A stretch of DNA of 64,000 nucleotides from Bettongia penicillata ogilbyi (taxonomy: Eukaryota > Chordata > Mammalia > Diprotodontia > Potoroidae), in contig JAJHZJ010000808.1 of the NCBI GenBank assembly GCA_023548195.1, positions 1,080,182 to 1,144,181 on the forward strand, given 5' to 3'. The notes below the pieces were generated by a model. The model made no database searches, was not told where the DNA came from, and worked only from the letters and a program-made list of their open reading frames with translations. Each line of letters opens with the position of its first letter. Position 1 is the stretch's first letter. A program made the position numbers and the translations under genes. Shown piece by piece: positions 1-12,600 of the stretch.

Positions 1-289
1 TATGGTAAAATATATTACCTCCTAACTTCTCATTGAACTATTCATTTTCATTGACAATCTAAGGACCTACCTATGAAAACAGCCCCAAGGTGTATTGCAC
101 TGCCTTCAAAATTCATCAGAAGTCACTAATTGAAAGTGTTTCATGATGTTGGATTTTTCTTTTAGACGTAATTTCATCTATTTATATTCTCTACAAATTA
201 AATTCTGCCACTGCAAACCAAGTATTTTCTTATATCTATTACTGTTCTTCTGAAGAATGCCATATATACTAGGTGGCTCCACTTCCATC

Positions 290-640
290 GATCAATAAAC
301 ATTCATTAAGTACCTACTATGTGCTAATTGCTGGGGATATAAAAACAGGAAAAGGACAGTCTCTGCCCTTAAAGAGCTTAAAATCTAATGAGAGAGACAA
401 CATACAATCAAATATATGAAGGCAAAACACATACAGGGTAAATAGGAAATAATTAACAGAGGGAAGGCACAAGAACTAAGAGGGGCTGAGAAATGCTTCC
501 TGTAAAAAGATGGGATTTTAGTTAGGATCTAAAGAAAGCTAGGGAAATCAATAGGTAGACTTGGGGAGGAAGAACATTCTATCCATGGGGGACAGCCAGA
601 GAAAATGTCTGAAGCTGAGGGGTGGAGTATCTTGTCAGAA
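290..640 (-). mobile_element. L2 LINE 3' end, reverse
   Basis: It starts with the reversed L2 terminus 'tcaataaacattcattaag..cctactatgtgct..ggggatata' and continues through 'cagtctctgcccttaaagag', 'aaataggaaataattaacag' and 'gaagctgaggggtggagtat', the marsupial L2 3' region. The 74-codon frame at 529-753 is a shadow. Confidence 0.75.
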
Positions 641-1215
641 TTTCCCTCTCCTCTCACTGCCTTCTGAACCCTTTGTATTCTGGTTTGTGACCTTATTATT
701 AAACTGAAACTGCACTCTCCAATGTTACCAACCCTCCTGGATTGCCAAATCAAAGGTCCTTTTCTTTATCCTCATCCTTCTTGACTTTCAAAAGCTATAT
801 ATAGCCTCTGTCACTGTCAAGAAGTCTTTCCTCCTGAATATTCTTTCCTTTCTAAGTTTTCATGACACTTTTCTCTCCTAATTCTCCTGCCTGTATAACT
901 ACTCTTTCTTTGCTGGTAATCCAAATCACATACACTAACCATGGGTATCCCCCAGTGGTCTGAGTTCCATTTTCATCTCTACGTAGATGGTTATGAGATC
1001 TATATATCCACCCCTCATCTCTCGGCTGAGTTCCAGGCTTTCAAAACCAGCTGCCTGTTAGAAATCGGGAATGGATGTCATATAGGTATTCCAAACTCAA
1101 AATGTCCAAAGTAGAACTCATTATCTTTCCCCAAAACCCATCCCCTCTTCCAAACATTCCTATTCCTGTCAAGGGCATCACATCCTCATAATCCTCCAGG
1201 CTCACAAACTTCATC
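640..1215 (+). mobile_element. L2 LINE reverse-transcriptase relic
   Basis: Degenerate L2 ORF2 in sense. 'gaaactgcactctccaatgttacc' lies upstream. A former YADD catalytic box now reads YVDG ('tacgtagatggt', about 980), followed by 'gagatctatatatccacccc', 'actcaaaatgtccaaagtagaactcatt' and 'ccccaaaacccatcccctc'. It is interrupted by stops and indels. Confidence 0.7.
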
Positions 1216-1325
1216 ATCCCCAGTCAGTCAGTAAACATTTATTAAGTGCCTACTATGTGCCAAGCACCATGTGAAGGGCTGGGAATACAAAAAGAGGTCA
1301 AAAAATAAATAAAACCAGCTCCTGC
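1216..1325 (-). mobile_element. L2 LINE 3' tip, reverse
   Basis: 'cagtaaacatttattaagtgcctactatgtgccaagcac..gctgggaatacaaaaagagg' is the reversed L2 terminus. Confidence 0.75.
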
Positions 1326-2222
1326 CCTTTTCTAATAGGATCATAGTACTTTCTAAGGAGAAACCTTAGAAAACATCTAGTCCAACTGCCTCATTCTATA
1401 GATGAGTAAAAAAGAAAAAAAAAAAAACCCTGAAGAACATAGAACTGAGAAATTTGCCCTCAGCCAAAAGAAAAGCTCTCTTTAAACTCTCATTTCCCTG
1501 CCCCCTATACAGCTTCCCCAGTTATGATCAGCTAAATGGAGGTTTTCCCTTCCTTTTACTGAAGTACTTTCACTTTCCTCTATCTGTGAACCATCTCCAA
1601 TGATATATTTATCCCATAAAGGAGGGTCTGATTCATTTGCTATGGCCACAGACTATACTTCAGTGGTGTAGAAACATTTAGCCGTCATGTAACACTACAC
1701 TCTCCCCCCATAAGGACTTCTCCCTTGAATCATTCTTCTGAGAATTCCATGACCTCACTTGGAAGATGAGTTTTCTGGTACTCTAATTTAAATTTCTTTT
1801 TGCTGTAAAACCATTTATCTACTTTTTTCTTCTACAGACAGTGATTCAAATCTCTAGTTCTATCTTCTTTAGTAATAATTCTTCAGATTACTAATATAAT
1901 CAAATCCTCTTTGAGTCTCTTTTCCCCCCTCTAAAATACCTTATCCTCTTATTTTTGCCTCAAGGATCTAGTATCTGATCCTATCTTTGTTGAAGCCTTT
2001 TTTCAATATTGCAAGACTCCCTTCAGTTTCTCCACAAGGCTTTTTCATTTCTTTATAAATTCTAGTAATCTCTTTTTTCCCCTTTTCCAGTTGTCAGACA
2101 TTTCTGTTTTCCATATGTTTTGAATAATAATTGCATATAAATAGCAAAGAGTAAATTGGAGAGTTCTGTAGAATTTTTTCAACCATATTTAAAGTTCTTA
2201 AAGCAACATTTAGTATAATTAA

Positions 2223-2316
2223 ATTATATATATATATGTGTGTGTGTGCGTGTAAAAGCATATATTTGTGTATATGTGTGTGTGTAAAAGCATATATTTG
2301 TGTATACACACACATA
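2223..2316. repeat. Complex TA/TG microsatellite
   Basis: Alternating (TA)n and (TG)n runs contain a duplicated block 'aaaagcatatatttgtgta'. Confidence 0.85.
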
Positions 2317-2439
2317 CACATATACAGGAAAGAAATATGAGGGAAAGAGGTAATCACTTATTAAGCCCCTACTATGTGGCCCCTACACTGTCCTACATGC
2401 TTTACAAATATTATCTCACTAAAGAATCTGCATAATACA

Positions 2440-2600
2440 GTGAATGAGGCTTAAGGCTACCTGGTTAAGGTCAGATAACTGCCAATGTGACCTCAGGTAA
2501 GTCACTTACCAGAGTTTTAGTTTCCTCATCTATAAAATGAGAGAGTTAGAACCTATGATTGTTAAAAGGACCTGTATAGCTCTAAATCTAAGATGTTGTG
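2440..2600 (+). mobile_element. CORE-SINE, partial
   Basis: 'aatgtgacctcaggtaagtcactta..ttcctcatctataaaatgag..agctctaaatctaagatg' gives the core and 3' end. Confidence 0.65.
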
Positions 2601-2789
2601 GGTACTTTTAAAATCCTTTACCACTTGTCATCCCTGGGTGTAACCTTTAGATACTTCTCTGTTTGTCTACAAATTGTTGGTAATGAGAAGCCCAAAGCTG
2701 AATGCTATATTTCCACTGACCTTGCTCCAGAGTGAAAATTAACAAAAATTACCCTCCTGCTCCATGTCTGAGTATGGCCTGAACTCTGA

Positions 2790-2793
<4 letters not shown>

Positions 2794-2840
<47 letters not shown>
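2794..2840. repeat. (GT)n microsatellite
   Basis: About 23 perfect GT units. Confidence 0.95.
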
Positions 2841-2842
<2 letters not shown>

Positions 2843-5189
2843 TTATGTCCTTTCCCATTTCCTTATTGGTCTCAACAACAAAGCAGCATACTAGGAAAAC
2901 ATCTCAGAGTTAATCTGAAAATTGGAGGCAGGGAAGTAATTATATATTCTGGCCCTCTGCATGAAGAGCAGTACATTACAGCCATAGCATCAATCTACTT
3001 ATAAAGAAATATCATCTTTAAATTAGATATATCCCTGATAGTTATCAAGGTTTTAGAGATCTTCTAAAACTATCAACTATTAAATTTTTCTTTTTGTGAG
3101 AAATTCCTCCTTTATTTGATTTCAAAAATGGACATCATATGGAATTCTACTTTTGCATTTACTGTGACTATTAATGCACTGTGAACAAATGGAAATTTGA
3201 ACGTCAAACAATTTGAATTTCTTGAAATAATTCTTAACAAATATAAAATAATTAAGTGGTATTTTTCCACAAAATATGAAGTAGAAAATATTTTCTTCTG
3301 TCTTTTTCTGTCTACTTAAGAATGGACTTGTATCTAAATAATTTTTTTCTCATGAAATTGCAAGAAAAATAACATAAATAGCATCTAGTCCTTATCATTC
3401 TTTGATGGAAATTGAGCCATCATTTCAGTTTGGTTCAGCAGTGCAGCGTACAAGGCTCTCAGCAACTTTATAGCAAAAATAACTATAATACTCAATAATG
3501 CATAATATTTATGTTAGAAAATTCCGTGTTATGTGAGCAGAGGTGGGAAAAAGGTGAAGGAGGCTTCATGGAGGAGGTGGTATTTTAGTCAGATATGAAA
3601 GGATGAGTAGGAATAATATATAAATAGAGCATTGTGCTACATGGAAGAGAGAGTGGAGTTGTAAATTTATTTGAGAAAATGAGTATGATGTAGAAAACAA
3701 AAAGTATAAATGAAACTTTTAAAAACAACTTCTAATTTTCCCAGACTATAAGAATTTGCAAACTTCCTCATTAACTTACATTCTTAAGATAAGGAACTGT
3801 GTCAATTGCAGCCCATTGTAATTACCCACAGAATCTGTGTCTTGCTCTACTCCACACAAAAGTAGTCCTATCTGTCAATGCCATCACCGAAATGAAGGAC
3901 CACTAGCTTAGGAGAAGTCAAGTGTACTGTGTCATATCTGATAGGAATGCTTGTATCTGTAATTTCATTTAGAAACAATGCTCCCCACTCACACTCAGAA
4001 CATTTGTTCCAATGCCCAGCTCTTGTGGCAGGTAAACTTCACCAGTCAATAAAATTATTGTCTCTCTTTTTCAAAATTGTTCCCTTTATTTGAACAAGGC
4101 ATAAATATAGTGGGTCAAATGCCCTTGGTAGCACTAAAGGTTCTATGATTCTTTGTATGCTAAATCTAACAAATAAAGAGCTCAGATTTTCCTCTCTTTC
4201 ATGTTACAAATGATAGGGCAGTGGAATCATTGATAGATTGAGAAGACCTTGAGAACCCAGCTAATTATCCCTCTTAAGAGTGTAGCCCAGAATCTGGAGT
4301 TACTGGCTAGTTGGGGTCCCATAGCAAGGCTAGTTCTTCTCCCCTTAAGGTTCTAAGAGTAACCTCTGAGAGTTTGGAGTGTCTAATTCTATATGTTCAT
4401 TGTAATAATTACTTGATGACAATTAGCCAGTCAGTCTTAATTAGCTTTTAAAAGGACATAGTAAAGCAACTGATTAAAAAAATCCCCAAAAGTCTGTGAT
4501 ATCCTCTCTCACTTGTACAGTGTCTAGTCGAAAATGGGTTCAGGCTTAGAGAACTCATGTGGCATACAACTCCTGATTGCTAGATGTTCTTTTCTCCCCT
4601 ACCATAGAGCCCCCAAATCCCTTTTAACAGTGTCACTTTCTGAGGGACTCCTTGAAGAGTAGTAAATGTACCTTGCCCCAGTGGGTCTAGTGTGCGCTCA
4701 GATCCTGAAGCAGACATTATTGACAACTGCAGCTATCCTAAGAACACAGACAAAACAGAGAAGTTCAAATTCTCCAGTCTCTACAAGGTCTTCTTTTGGT
4801 GGGAATGTGGCAAGACCAGCTCTTCCTCCTCCTTCCCCTGCCTTACTCCTCTCATAAGAGATCCCCCGTCAGGGGTTTGGCTAAAGTCTGGACCTTTGTG
4901 GTCCAAATCTGAGGAAGCCCTTTACATGTCAGATCTATCTTCACTTTGCTCAGAATCCATGTGAAGACCCGTGCAAAGCCAAGGAAGTTTCAGACCCACT
5001 TGAAACCAGGCAAATTCCTAGCCCACCTGGAAGCTTAAGTAGTCTTCAGAGAGAAATCAAAAAATCTTCTTTGGAAGGGTCTTTAGAGATCATCTAGCCA
5101 AGTTTCCTAAGCCATGTAGGAATTCCTTCTTCCAGTGACTGATATCTAAATTACAAGGCAGCTCATTTCATTTTTGAACAGTTTGTAAT

Positions 5190-5880
5190 TTTTAAAAATC
5201 ATTTATTTTTTTTCTTATACTTAGTTAAAATCTGCTTTCCTGTAACTTCTACTCACTGTTCAGTCTTCTGGAACTACTCAGAATAACTCTAATGCCTCTT
5301 CCATATACAACATACCTAGAGATATTTCAGTACAGAGATCTTATCTTCACTAAAGTTACTATTCTGCAGGTGAAATTGCCGTAATTTCTTCCACCATTCT
5401 TTGTGTGAGGTGACTTCATGTCTCTTCATCGTCCCGGTCTCCATTAGCTGCATGCCCTGCCAGCTGTCAATGTCCTTCTTTAAATATGACTCCCAGAACT
5501 AAATTGAGACTATTACCTGGTTTGTTTGAAACATTAGATTTCCATTAATGATCACATTATCTGGTTTTGGTAGGGAGATTACAATGTTGATTCATACAAT
5601 TGTCCAAAACCCCTTAGACCTTTTCACATGAACTCCCATTCAGTTACATCTCCCTTACCTTATGCTTATGCACTTCAATTTTTCAAACCAAAGGCAGAAC
5701 ACTGAATTTATGCTTATTAAATTAAATTTAACCTCATTATATTCAATCTCTCTTTTTAGCCTTCTGCAACCTTTTGAGGATTCTGATTACATCATGCAAC
5801 ATATTAGATATACTTACCAGCTTTATGTCATCCACAAATTTGATAAGCATGCCCTCGATGTTTTTGAATTGTTATAAATA
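5190..5880 (-). mobile_element. L3/CR1-type LINE relic, reverse
   Basis: Several ancient CR1/L3 landmarks occur in order: 'gtcaatgtccttctttaaa', 'tgactcccagaactaaat', 'attaaattaaatttaacctc', and 'cagctttatgtcatccacaaatttgataagcatgcc' (5819-5854). The 71-codon frame at 5662-5877 is a shadow of it. Confidence 0.7.
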
Positions 5881-5904
5881 TGTTGATCAAGATATAACAG
5901 AGGA

Positions 5905-6080
5905 AATAGGCAGTGTGATATAGAGAACAATGAAATTTAGAACCAAAAAACCTGAGTTCGAAACTTGGTACTACTACTACTTACTCCCTCTGTGACTTTG
6001 GGTAAATCGTTTCATCACTCTGGGCCTCCGTTTCCTCATCTGTAAAATGAAGGAATTGGATGAGATGACCACAAAGACAG
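5905..6080 (+). mobile_element. CORE-SINE
   Basis: 'cctgagttcgaaacttgg' (B-box-like) is followed by 'tgactttgggtaaatcgtttc' and 'tttcctcatctgtaaaatga', the core region. Confidence 0.75.
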
Positions 6081-6279
6081 CTGCTCAAAAACGTTCAATA
6101 GCTATTGCCATTAGGTAAAATGCAAACTTTAACTTGGCATTCAATGCCCTCCATGATATGAACCAACTGACTCAGCTTTATTTCACTTGCTTCCTTTAAG
6201 GCACTCTGTTCTAGACTCATCTAGAGTATATCAGTGATTAAGGCATGAAAATAGATGAAATTATAAAGGGAAATTGCAG

Positions 6280-6575
6280 AAAGGGAAAAGAAGGCGGCTA
6301 CGTTCAGAGTCTCTTGGGAAGCTCAAACTAAAGGGGTAGGAGAATAGCAATGAATCGGCAAAGGAGATCCAGAAGGATTGGTAAGACAGATTGGAGCAGA
6401 AGCAGAACAGAGCAGTGTCATGGAAACCAAAGGAGAAAATATGCACTCAAAGGAAGAGTGTTCCATAATGTCAAATGCTAAAAAACGGTCATTGGACTTG
6501 GTGATTTAGTGGTTATTGATGACCTTGGAAAGAATACTATTACTTGAGTGGAAAGGATCAGAAATGAGATTAGGA
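6280..6575 (-). mobile_element. L2 LINE ORF relic, reverse
   Basis: 'cggcaaaggagatccagaagg', 'agcagtgtcatggaaaccaaaggagaa' and 'ggtcattggacttggtgatttag' match reversed L2 RT-region coding sequence. Confidence 0.6.
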
Positions 6576-6649
6576 GTCAAACATCTGCCAGTGTGACACT
6601 ATAGTAGGTGCTATAAAATGTGTAAAAGAAGTAAACAGCTACTAAATTG

Positions 6650-6765
6650 TAAACTCTTTGAGAGCAAATTCAAATTTTTTTCGTCTCACTCAATGTCTAG
6701 CACAGTGCCTAGTAGCTAGTAGTATCAGCAGAGCCATAACAGTAAATGTTTGTTGAATTGAACTG
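6650..6765 (+). mobile_element. L2 LINE 3' tail
   Basis: 'gtaaactctttgagagcaa..tagcacagtgcctagtagct..gtaaatgtttgttgaattg' is the sense L2 terminus. Confidence 0.65.
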
Positions 6766-7369
6766 GACTATACCAAACACAATACAAGTCTTCCTATATG
6801 GAACTTAGAATTCTATTATATACACAATATATACCGCAAAAAAACTGAGAACAAGATAAAAGAGTATACAACCAAGTCCCAATGGATGGCCCAAACTCTA
6901 AATTCTTTGGGGGGCCCATGAAAAGAAAGATCAGTGTGAGCTAGAAAGAGTACCTGCCTAGTAGTAGCCTAGAACTAAGTGTGGGTGTTAGAAGATGAAC
7001 TTCATGATAAACTGCAGTTAGGGACGCTGCCTATAAACATACTATTGCAGTCAACCTCCACCTTTGATTCCTACAACCAGGACCTACAGAGCACTCATTC
7101 TTTAGAGGGCTGGGGTTGACTATGACACTGCTGCTTATCTCCCAGTGTGTATACCCCTTCCTTGAACCCTGTCTTACGCTCCTAGGACCAATGGTATACA
7201 ATATAAAATTGCCAAAGGAATAAGGCAGCAGCTCTGTAAAGAAAGAAGATTTCTGAGTGACTCAAGACTTTGCTTCATTAGCTAGGTATTACTTTAGACT
7301 TGGGAGTTATAGGAGACTGAACTCTATCTCTCCTCTCTAAGGCTTCTGTCTTGCCTTGCAGGTCCCAGG

Positions 7370-7495
7370 CCTCTTTCAAACTCCTCTTTATGTGTTGTCT
7401 CTCCTATGAGCAATCTTTGGAGCATTAACTCTTGCTTTTATTTGTACTTAGCACAGTACCCAGCACATGGAAAAAGCTTAATAAAGCCTCTGTCT
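7370..7495 (+). mobile_element. L2 LINE 3' tail
   Basis: 'tgtacttagcacagtacccagcacatggaaaaagcttaataaa' at the end of the stretch is the L2 terminus. Confidence 0.6.
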
Positions 7496-7544
7496 ATCTA
7501 ATATGTTTTAGTTACAGATCTATGTATAGCTATAAACATAAATT

Positions 7545-7615
7545 TATATGTTAATATATATTTTATATATTATATATATGTTTATATATATATATATATA
7601 TATAAATATAAATTT
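7545..7615. repeat. (TA)n-rich tract
   Basis: Impure TA repeat. Confidence 0.85.
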
Positions 7616-7624
7616 ATCTATAGA

Positions 7625-7860
7625 GCTAGATGTTGTTGTGTTTATCCTTCATTCTGGAAGAGGACCATGGCATCAAGGTGATGACATGACTTGCCATTGA
7701 CTTTGATTTGAATGAAAGAGGGCTGTGCAAGGTCACCAACCTCACTTTCTTCTCCTGAGCCATCTGGGTCCGGTGGCCTGATATTCATCAGGATGACTGG
7801 AAATGGCCCAAGAGGCCATGGGAGAACCTGGCCCTTTCAGGCTTACGTGTTACCACAGTC
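7625..7860 (+). mobile_element. Marsupial SINE of unknown name
   Basis: 'ttatccttcattctggaagaggaccatggcatcaaggtgatgacatgacttgcc..cctcactttcttctcctgagccatctgggtccggtggcc..catcaggatgactgg' is a repeat seen widely in marsupial genomes. I cannot name it with certainty. Confidence 0.6.
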
Positions 7861-7929
7861 TTACTTTTTAGACTAATTGATCCTCCAAGACCTCTTCCAG
7901 CTCTAAATCTATGATGCTGCAGTAATGGG

Positions 7930-8125
7930 AGTCAGCGTTTATATAGCACTTTAAGGTCTGCAAAACATTTTCTGTCATTGCCCCATTAAGTCCTCACAAG
8001 CATCCTGTGAGGTGGGTGGCAGAGGTGTTTTCCTCTGACAGTACTATGTGGAGGAGTGGTGATTTTGCAGCTCGGTGGTGGAGTAGATAGAATACTTGGC
8101 TTGGAGTCACAAAGACTCTTCACGT
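7930..8125. mobile_element. MIR-type SINE (reverse) next to a SINE head (forward)
   Basis: At 7930-8045 'tatatagcactttaaggtctgcaaaac..cacaagcatcctgtgaggtggg' is a reversed MIR end. At 8070-8125 'cggtggtggagtagatagaatacttggcttggagtcac' is the tRNA-derived head of another SINE. Confidence 0.6.
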
Positions 8126-9245
8126 AGCGCATGCAGAGCTAAATGATAGATTAAATGTGCAGATAGACAGATAAGCTGCATATCTATACTGACCAAACAG
8201 TCACTGGAAATTGCTTTGGAATAAATCTTTTATATCAGTTAATTTACTTTTATTTCTCATAAAAGGGGATAAAGAAAATCAGTTACTTGAGCTTTCTGGC
8301 CATTTGGAATTTTGGCAATGGAATTTTGGTATAACTTTGTAGTTTCAAACGATAAATAAATATGACTTTTAGTTTTTATTATATAGGCCAACTTAATTCT
8401 TCCCTCCAAAAAAAGGTAACCCTTTTGTTATGTGTCACGAATTTCTTTGACACTCTAGTGAAACATATGGACCCTTTCTCAGAATAAAGTTTTTTAATTA
8501 AAGTTTTTAAATTAATAAAACTTGATTACAAAGGAAATCAAAAGTTGCTTTAAAAAATGTACTTTTCTCTATCCAACTTCATGTGCCCCCTGAAAGCTAT
8601 CCACACATCTACGTATTCCAGTTAAGAATCTCAGCTCTACACTAAGAACTCTCCTTGACATCCCTCTAATAGGTCTCAATGCTACAACGAAAGCAACTTA
8701 GAGATATGCTAGAATGCATTTCCAAGGAACATTGTTAGGTTCTTGAAACACCTTGTTTACATAACCAAAATTACCCCCAGTGCAGGATGTATCCACAGTC
8801 TACATACCCCAAGTAGAGTAGAATGGTGGAATATAATACCATCCTCTTACTGTGCTGAGGCGATGGAGAATCAAGAATTCATGTGCCTTCTGTAAATAGA
8901 CAGATGTCTACCATCCAGGGGGAATCATCTTTTTTGCCTCTGGCTCAGTCTGAGTTTAGTTCTCTGACACCAAATGAAAGAGGGTACTACAGAGCCTCTC
9001 CTCCTCTCTGCCTTGGAGAATTACCTCCCTCTGATGTACACAGGAACATCAAGCTCACTAACTAGCATCATAGCAGCAGATGGCTGTTGCTTGGAAACAT
9101 GAATAAATGTCACCGATCTGGACAAAAGAACAGGACCTACTGGCTGTGGTACTGATATGGAAATAAAGCCATCAAAACTGTGGCATATAACAATACTTCA
9201 ACAAATGCTTTATTGACTATCAGATTTGATTCTTTTTATATCAGA

Positions 9246-9270
9246 ATATATATATATATATATATATATG
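9246..9270. repeat. (AT)n microsatellite
   Basis: About 12 AT units. Confidence 0.9.
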
Positions 9271-9426
9271 AAAGAGCTTTCTGTAGAATCTTGACAGGCA
9301 CCATGCTCCAAAACTCCTATCAAGAAAAAAGAATAGGACTATTTAATGATGCAGTACAATAAATGCAGTGCCTAGTGCGCTATAGGTACTTGATGGATGA
9401 ATGATTGATTGCTTAATTGAAGTAAA

Positions 9427-9460
9427 CATTCAGTGGGATGACCCATTCAGTGGGATGACC
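9427..9460. repeat. 17-bp tandem duplication
   Basis: cattcagtgggatgacc occurs twice head to tail, with a partial third copy. Confidence 0.95.
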
Positions 9461-10714
9461 CATTGGATTAACCCATGGAAACTCTTTTTAAATCCAGTTT
9501 CTCTAATTCTTCCTTTAAATCCTAAAAATAGGATCTTATTAAAAGTTGTCTTCCATTCTGACCATGCTATGTAGCAGGACAGTAAATGTTGAAAGCTTAC
9601 GATTTTTCCAAAAGCAACCCCTAGTCCTATTAGGATTTCATGCCCAAATATAAAGTGACAAGGAAGATAAATGAAATCTGCTATTTGTTCACAATCCCAA
9701 AAAGCAGAGGTAAAGTTTTAAGGGCTTCTGCAGTTGTAACTGGATGCAAAGAATATTATACAAGAGGCCAAAGATCTCAGTGACACTGTCCTAAGAAAGG
9801 AGGCAAAATATTCCACTGTTAGAACAGCATTGAATTTTTTGGAAGGGATGAGGGATGGTAAAGTAGGGAGGAACATCTGAAATGTTCATTTTAGTAGTGA
9901 GTCAGAGCTGAGAAAAGGCCCGCAGATTTAGAATATTATTATTTGAGGCTGTTACTTTAAGCAATTCCTATAGGAAATTGACTGATAGTTTTCATAGGTT
10001 ACGAAGGTTTAGTAGTATCTGTAAACAGACTATCTGTAAGTAGTACAATGTGGCATACCACCAAGTGCAACACAAGTACCTAATTATTTAGGAGGAAAAG
10101 TTTTTTCCATTCCAAATTTTTTTATATAAATTCTTGCACCTGAAAAATCAAGTGGGAAGATAATGTTTGGTTTGGTTTTAAGTCTCACTTATTTGTGTTT
10201 CTCCAAACAGTGACAGCCTACTGGGCTAGTCCTGAGCTATTTATTGATCAATCATCTAAGTGCAGTACACGCACTTGAACCACTCCTGTTTTCACTGCAG
10301 AAATCATGAAGGAGTCATGCAGTGATGCTTCAGACTTACGGATTTGCTGTCAAGTCTTGGGTCTAAGGAGCCAAACTCCAAGGTTCTCAAACTATCATTG
10401 TATTTGCAGGGGAAATGATCATTTAAAACAGGAGAGTAGCCTGGTTGTGCGAGCTACACTTGAACAACCAGGATTAAGTGGTGGTTCTTATAAAGTTATT
10501 ATCTCTGACAACTGAGATTTTCCTTCAGACATATAGACAGGTGGCTGAATCCCCCAAATTAAATCTTACTTTGTTGTTTGCTTCTAACCAGATACTTAGA
10601 AATCTCTTACTTAGAAAACAGATAGCACAGTGACTCCTAAACCCCACATTGTCCCTTGCCCCCTACCTTATTGTCTGTCACTGCTGGAGACATACTGCCA
10701 GATAGAATACTCTG

Positions 10715-10905
10715 ATGGCAAGAAGACTAGATTTTGGGTTGAGGGATCTTAGTTCAAATTCCAGATCTGCTACTTAATGCATCTGTGACTTTGGATTGAT
10801 AACCACTTTACTTGTCTCTTCCTCAGTTTCCTTATGTATAAAAAAATGAGGGAAAAGGACTAGATGATTTCTGAAGTTTTTTCCCATAGTCTTATCAATT
10901 GAATT
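10715..10905 (+). mobile_element. CORE-SINE
   Basis: 'agttcaaattccagatctgctact', 'ctcagtttccttatgtataaaa' and 'aggactagatgatttctgaag' occur in order. Confidence 0.65.
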
Positions 10906-11361
10906 AAACAGGTACCAACTAACTACGTACCCTCCAAACCTACACATACTAGACTTTTAGTAGATAAATGCAGATATCACTGAACCTTTGAAGAAACTGT
11001 CATTCATTAGGAGGTGAGCTTCTATAACGTAAAACCTAGGTATGCTCATGTTCTAGAGGCAACATGGCATAACAGATACGGAGGTAAGCATGGCGGTAGG
11101 AAGACCTGCATTCAAGCTTCCCACCCCAGATATTCTCATTTAATCTCTCAGTACTGAGGTAGATAAAGCTCTTTGCCCGCCCTAAGGCTATGTTTAAGTT
11201 CTAGCCATTATTATTATAAGCAGAAAAGGTGTTGACCTAAATTGATAGGAGCTTTCTCATGCTGGAGCTCCTTAAAGAAATGCAATCACAAGTCCAGTCC
11301 TTATCTCTACCCCAATTTTCATGTCCATTTTCCAGAATAAGAAAATAACAAAATAAGAAAA

Positions 11362-11430
11362 GCTAGCTATTTCTACTAAAGAGATGTGTATAATAGTAGC
11401 TAGCTCTACTAAAGAGATGTGTATAATAAT
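11362..11430. repeat. Tandem duplication of about 34 bp
   Basis: The block containing 'ctactaaagagatgtgtata' is repeated with a slight difference (ttctacta versus ctctacta). Confidence 0.9.
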
Positions 11431-12029
11431 AGGACCTTAGGGGGCCATCATTTTTCATTCTATGAGAACTGATAAATTGATCTCCTTTCTCTGTGCAGCA
11501 TATGGTACTGTAGTCTATTAGCTCTTTCATTCAGGATTGTAATGTTGTCTGTAATTGTAAGTCACTGAGCAGGACATTAAGGGAGATACAAAGATAAACA
11601 AGATTCAATCTGTCTTATAAGAGTTTGTAATTTAATGAGGAAGATGAGACACAGACAGATGTAACTCTAATATTAGAGGAGAATGCTTTATGTAAAATTG
11701 GTGCCTTGAAAGTTCATAGAAGGCAGAGATCAGTCCCAATCAAGACAAGCAGGAAATGCTTTATGAAGGATGTAGTATTTGATGGGGGCCTTAAAGAATA
11801 ATTAGGTAAAAGGAAGGATTTCAAGGGAGGGTAGTCAATGTGTCATTCCAACCAAGTTTAGGATATGTGAGGGATAATGGTGTAAGATAAGATTTAAAAG
11901 GGATATTCGAGTTTTTGAAAAGTGGAGCAATGTTGAGTTTGCCTCTATAAATTCACACAGGTCAGTCTTTCGGGCCTGGGTCTGCTATAGAAGATGAATC
12001 ACACAGGTTAGATTTTTTAAGGCATAAAA

Positions 12030-12345
12030 AACACAATTTTCCCCTTTTAGAATCCTCTCACTTGGTGGCTCAGCCCAGGTGCCATCTCTTCCACAAAGCT
12101 CTCCCTGTTCTCCTCTGGCAGAAAGTATTCTCTCCCTCCTCAGATATTTGTACACTACCTTGTCTGAATTTCTCCCTTGCCTCATTTCACCCTATGTCAT
12201 ATCATGGTTGTTTGTGCACATGTGACATCTCCTCTACTTAAAGGTAAACTACGTAAGGCCAGGGACTGCACCATTTTTCCTTCTTGGTATCTCCAGTGAC
12301 TTACATATGGTAGGTACATAATACATATCCATTAAAAAACTGAAT
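12030..12345 (+). mobile_element. L2 LINE 3' region
   Basis: 'gccatctcttccacaaagctctccctgttc' is followed by 'aaggccagggactgcacc' and 'ggtatctccagtgacttacatatggtaggtac', in the order of the L2 3'UTR. Confidence 0.65.
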
Positions 12346-12404
12346 GAGCCAAGTCTCCAGCCCAGGTCTAATGATGGTCTGTTTGCCACATGGCTTCTAA
12401 TGTT

Positions 12405-12600
12405 ACTAGGAATCATAGCACCAGAGATCTAGAACTCAAAGAAAACAGACACCATCTGCTTTAACCTACCATTTTACAGGTGAGAACACTTGAACCTCCT
12501 AGAGCCTCATGGCCAAGGTCACATCAGCAGCAAGTGACAGCCAGGATTCTAATTCAGGTCCTGTCCCTCCAAGTTCAGCTCTTTTTCCACAGTATCACAG
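12405..12600 (-). mobile_element. CORE-SINE, reverse
   Basis: 'cattttacaggtgagaacac..ccaaggtcacatcagcagcaagtgacagccaggattctaattcaggtcc' is the reversed core and head. Confidence 0.7.
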
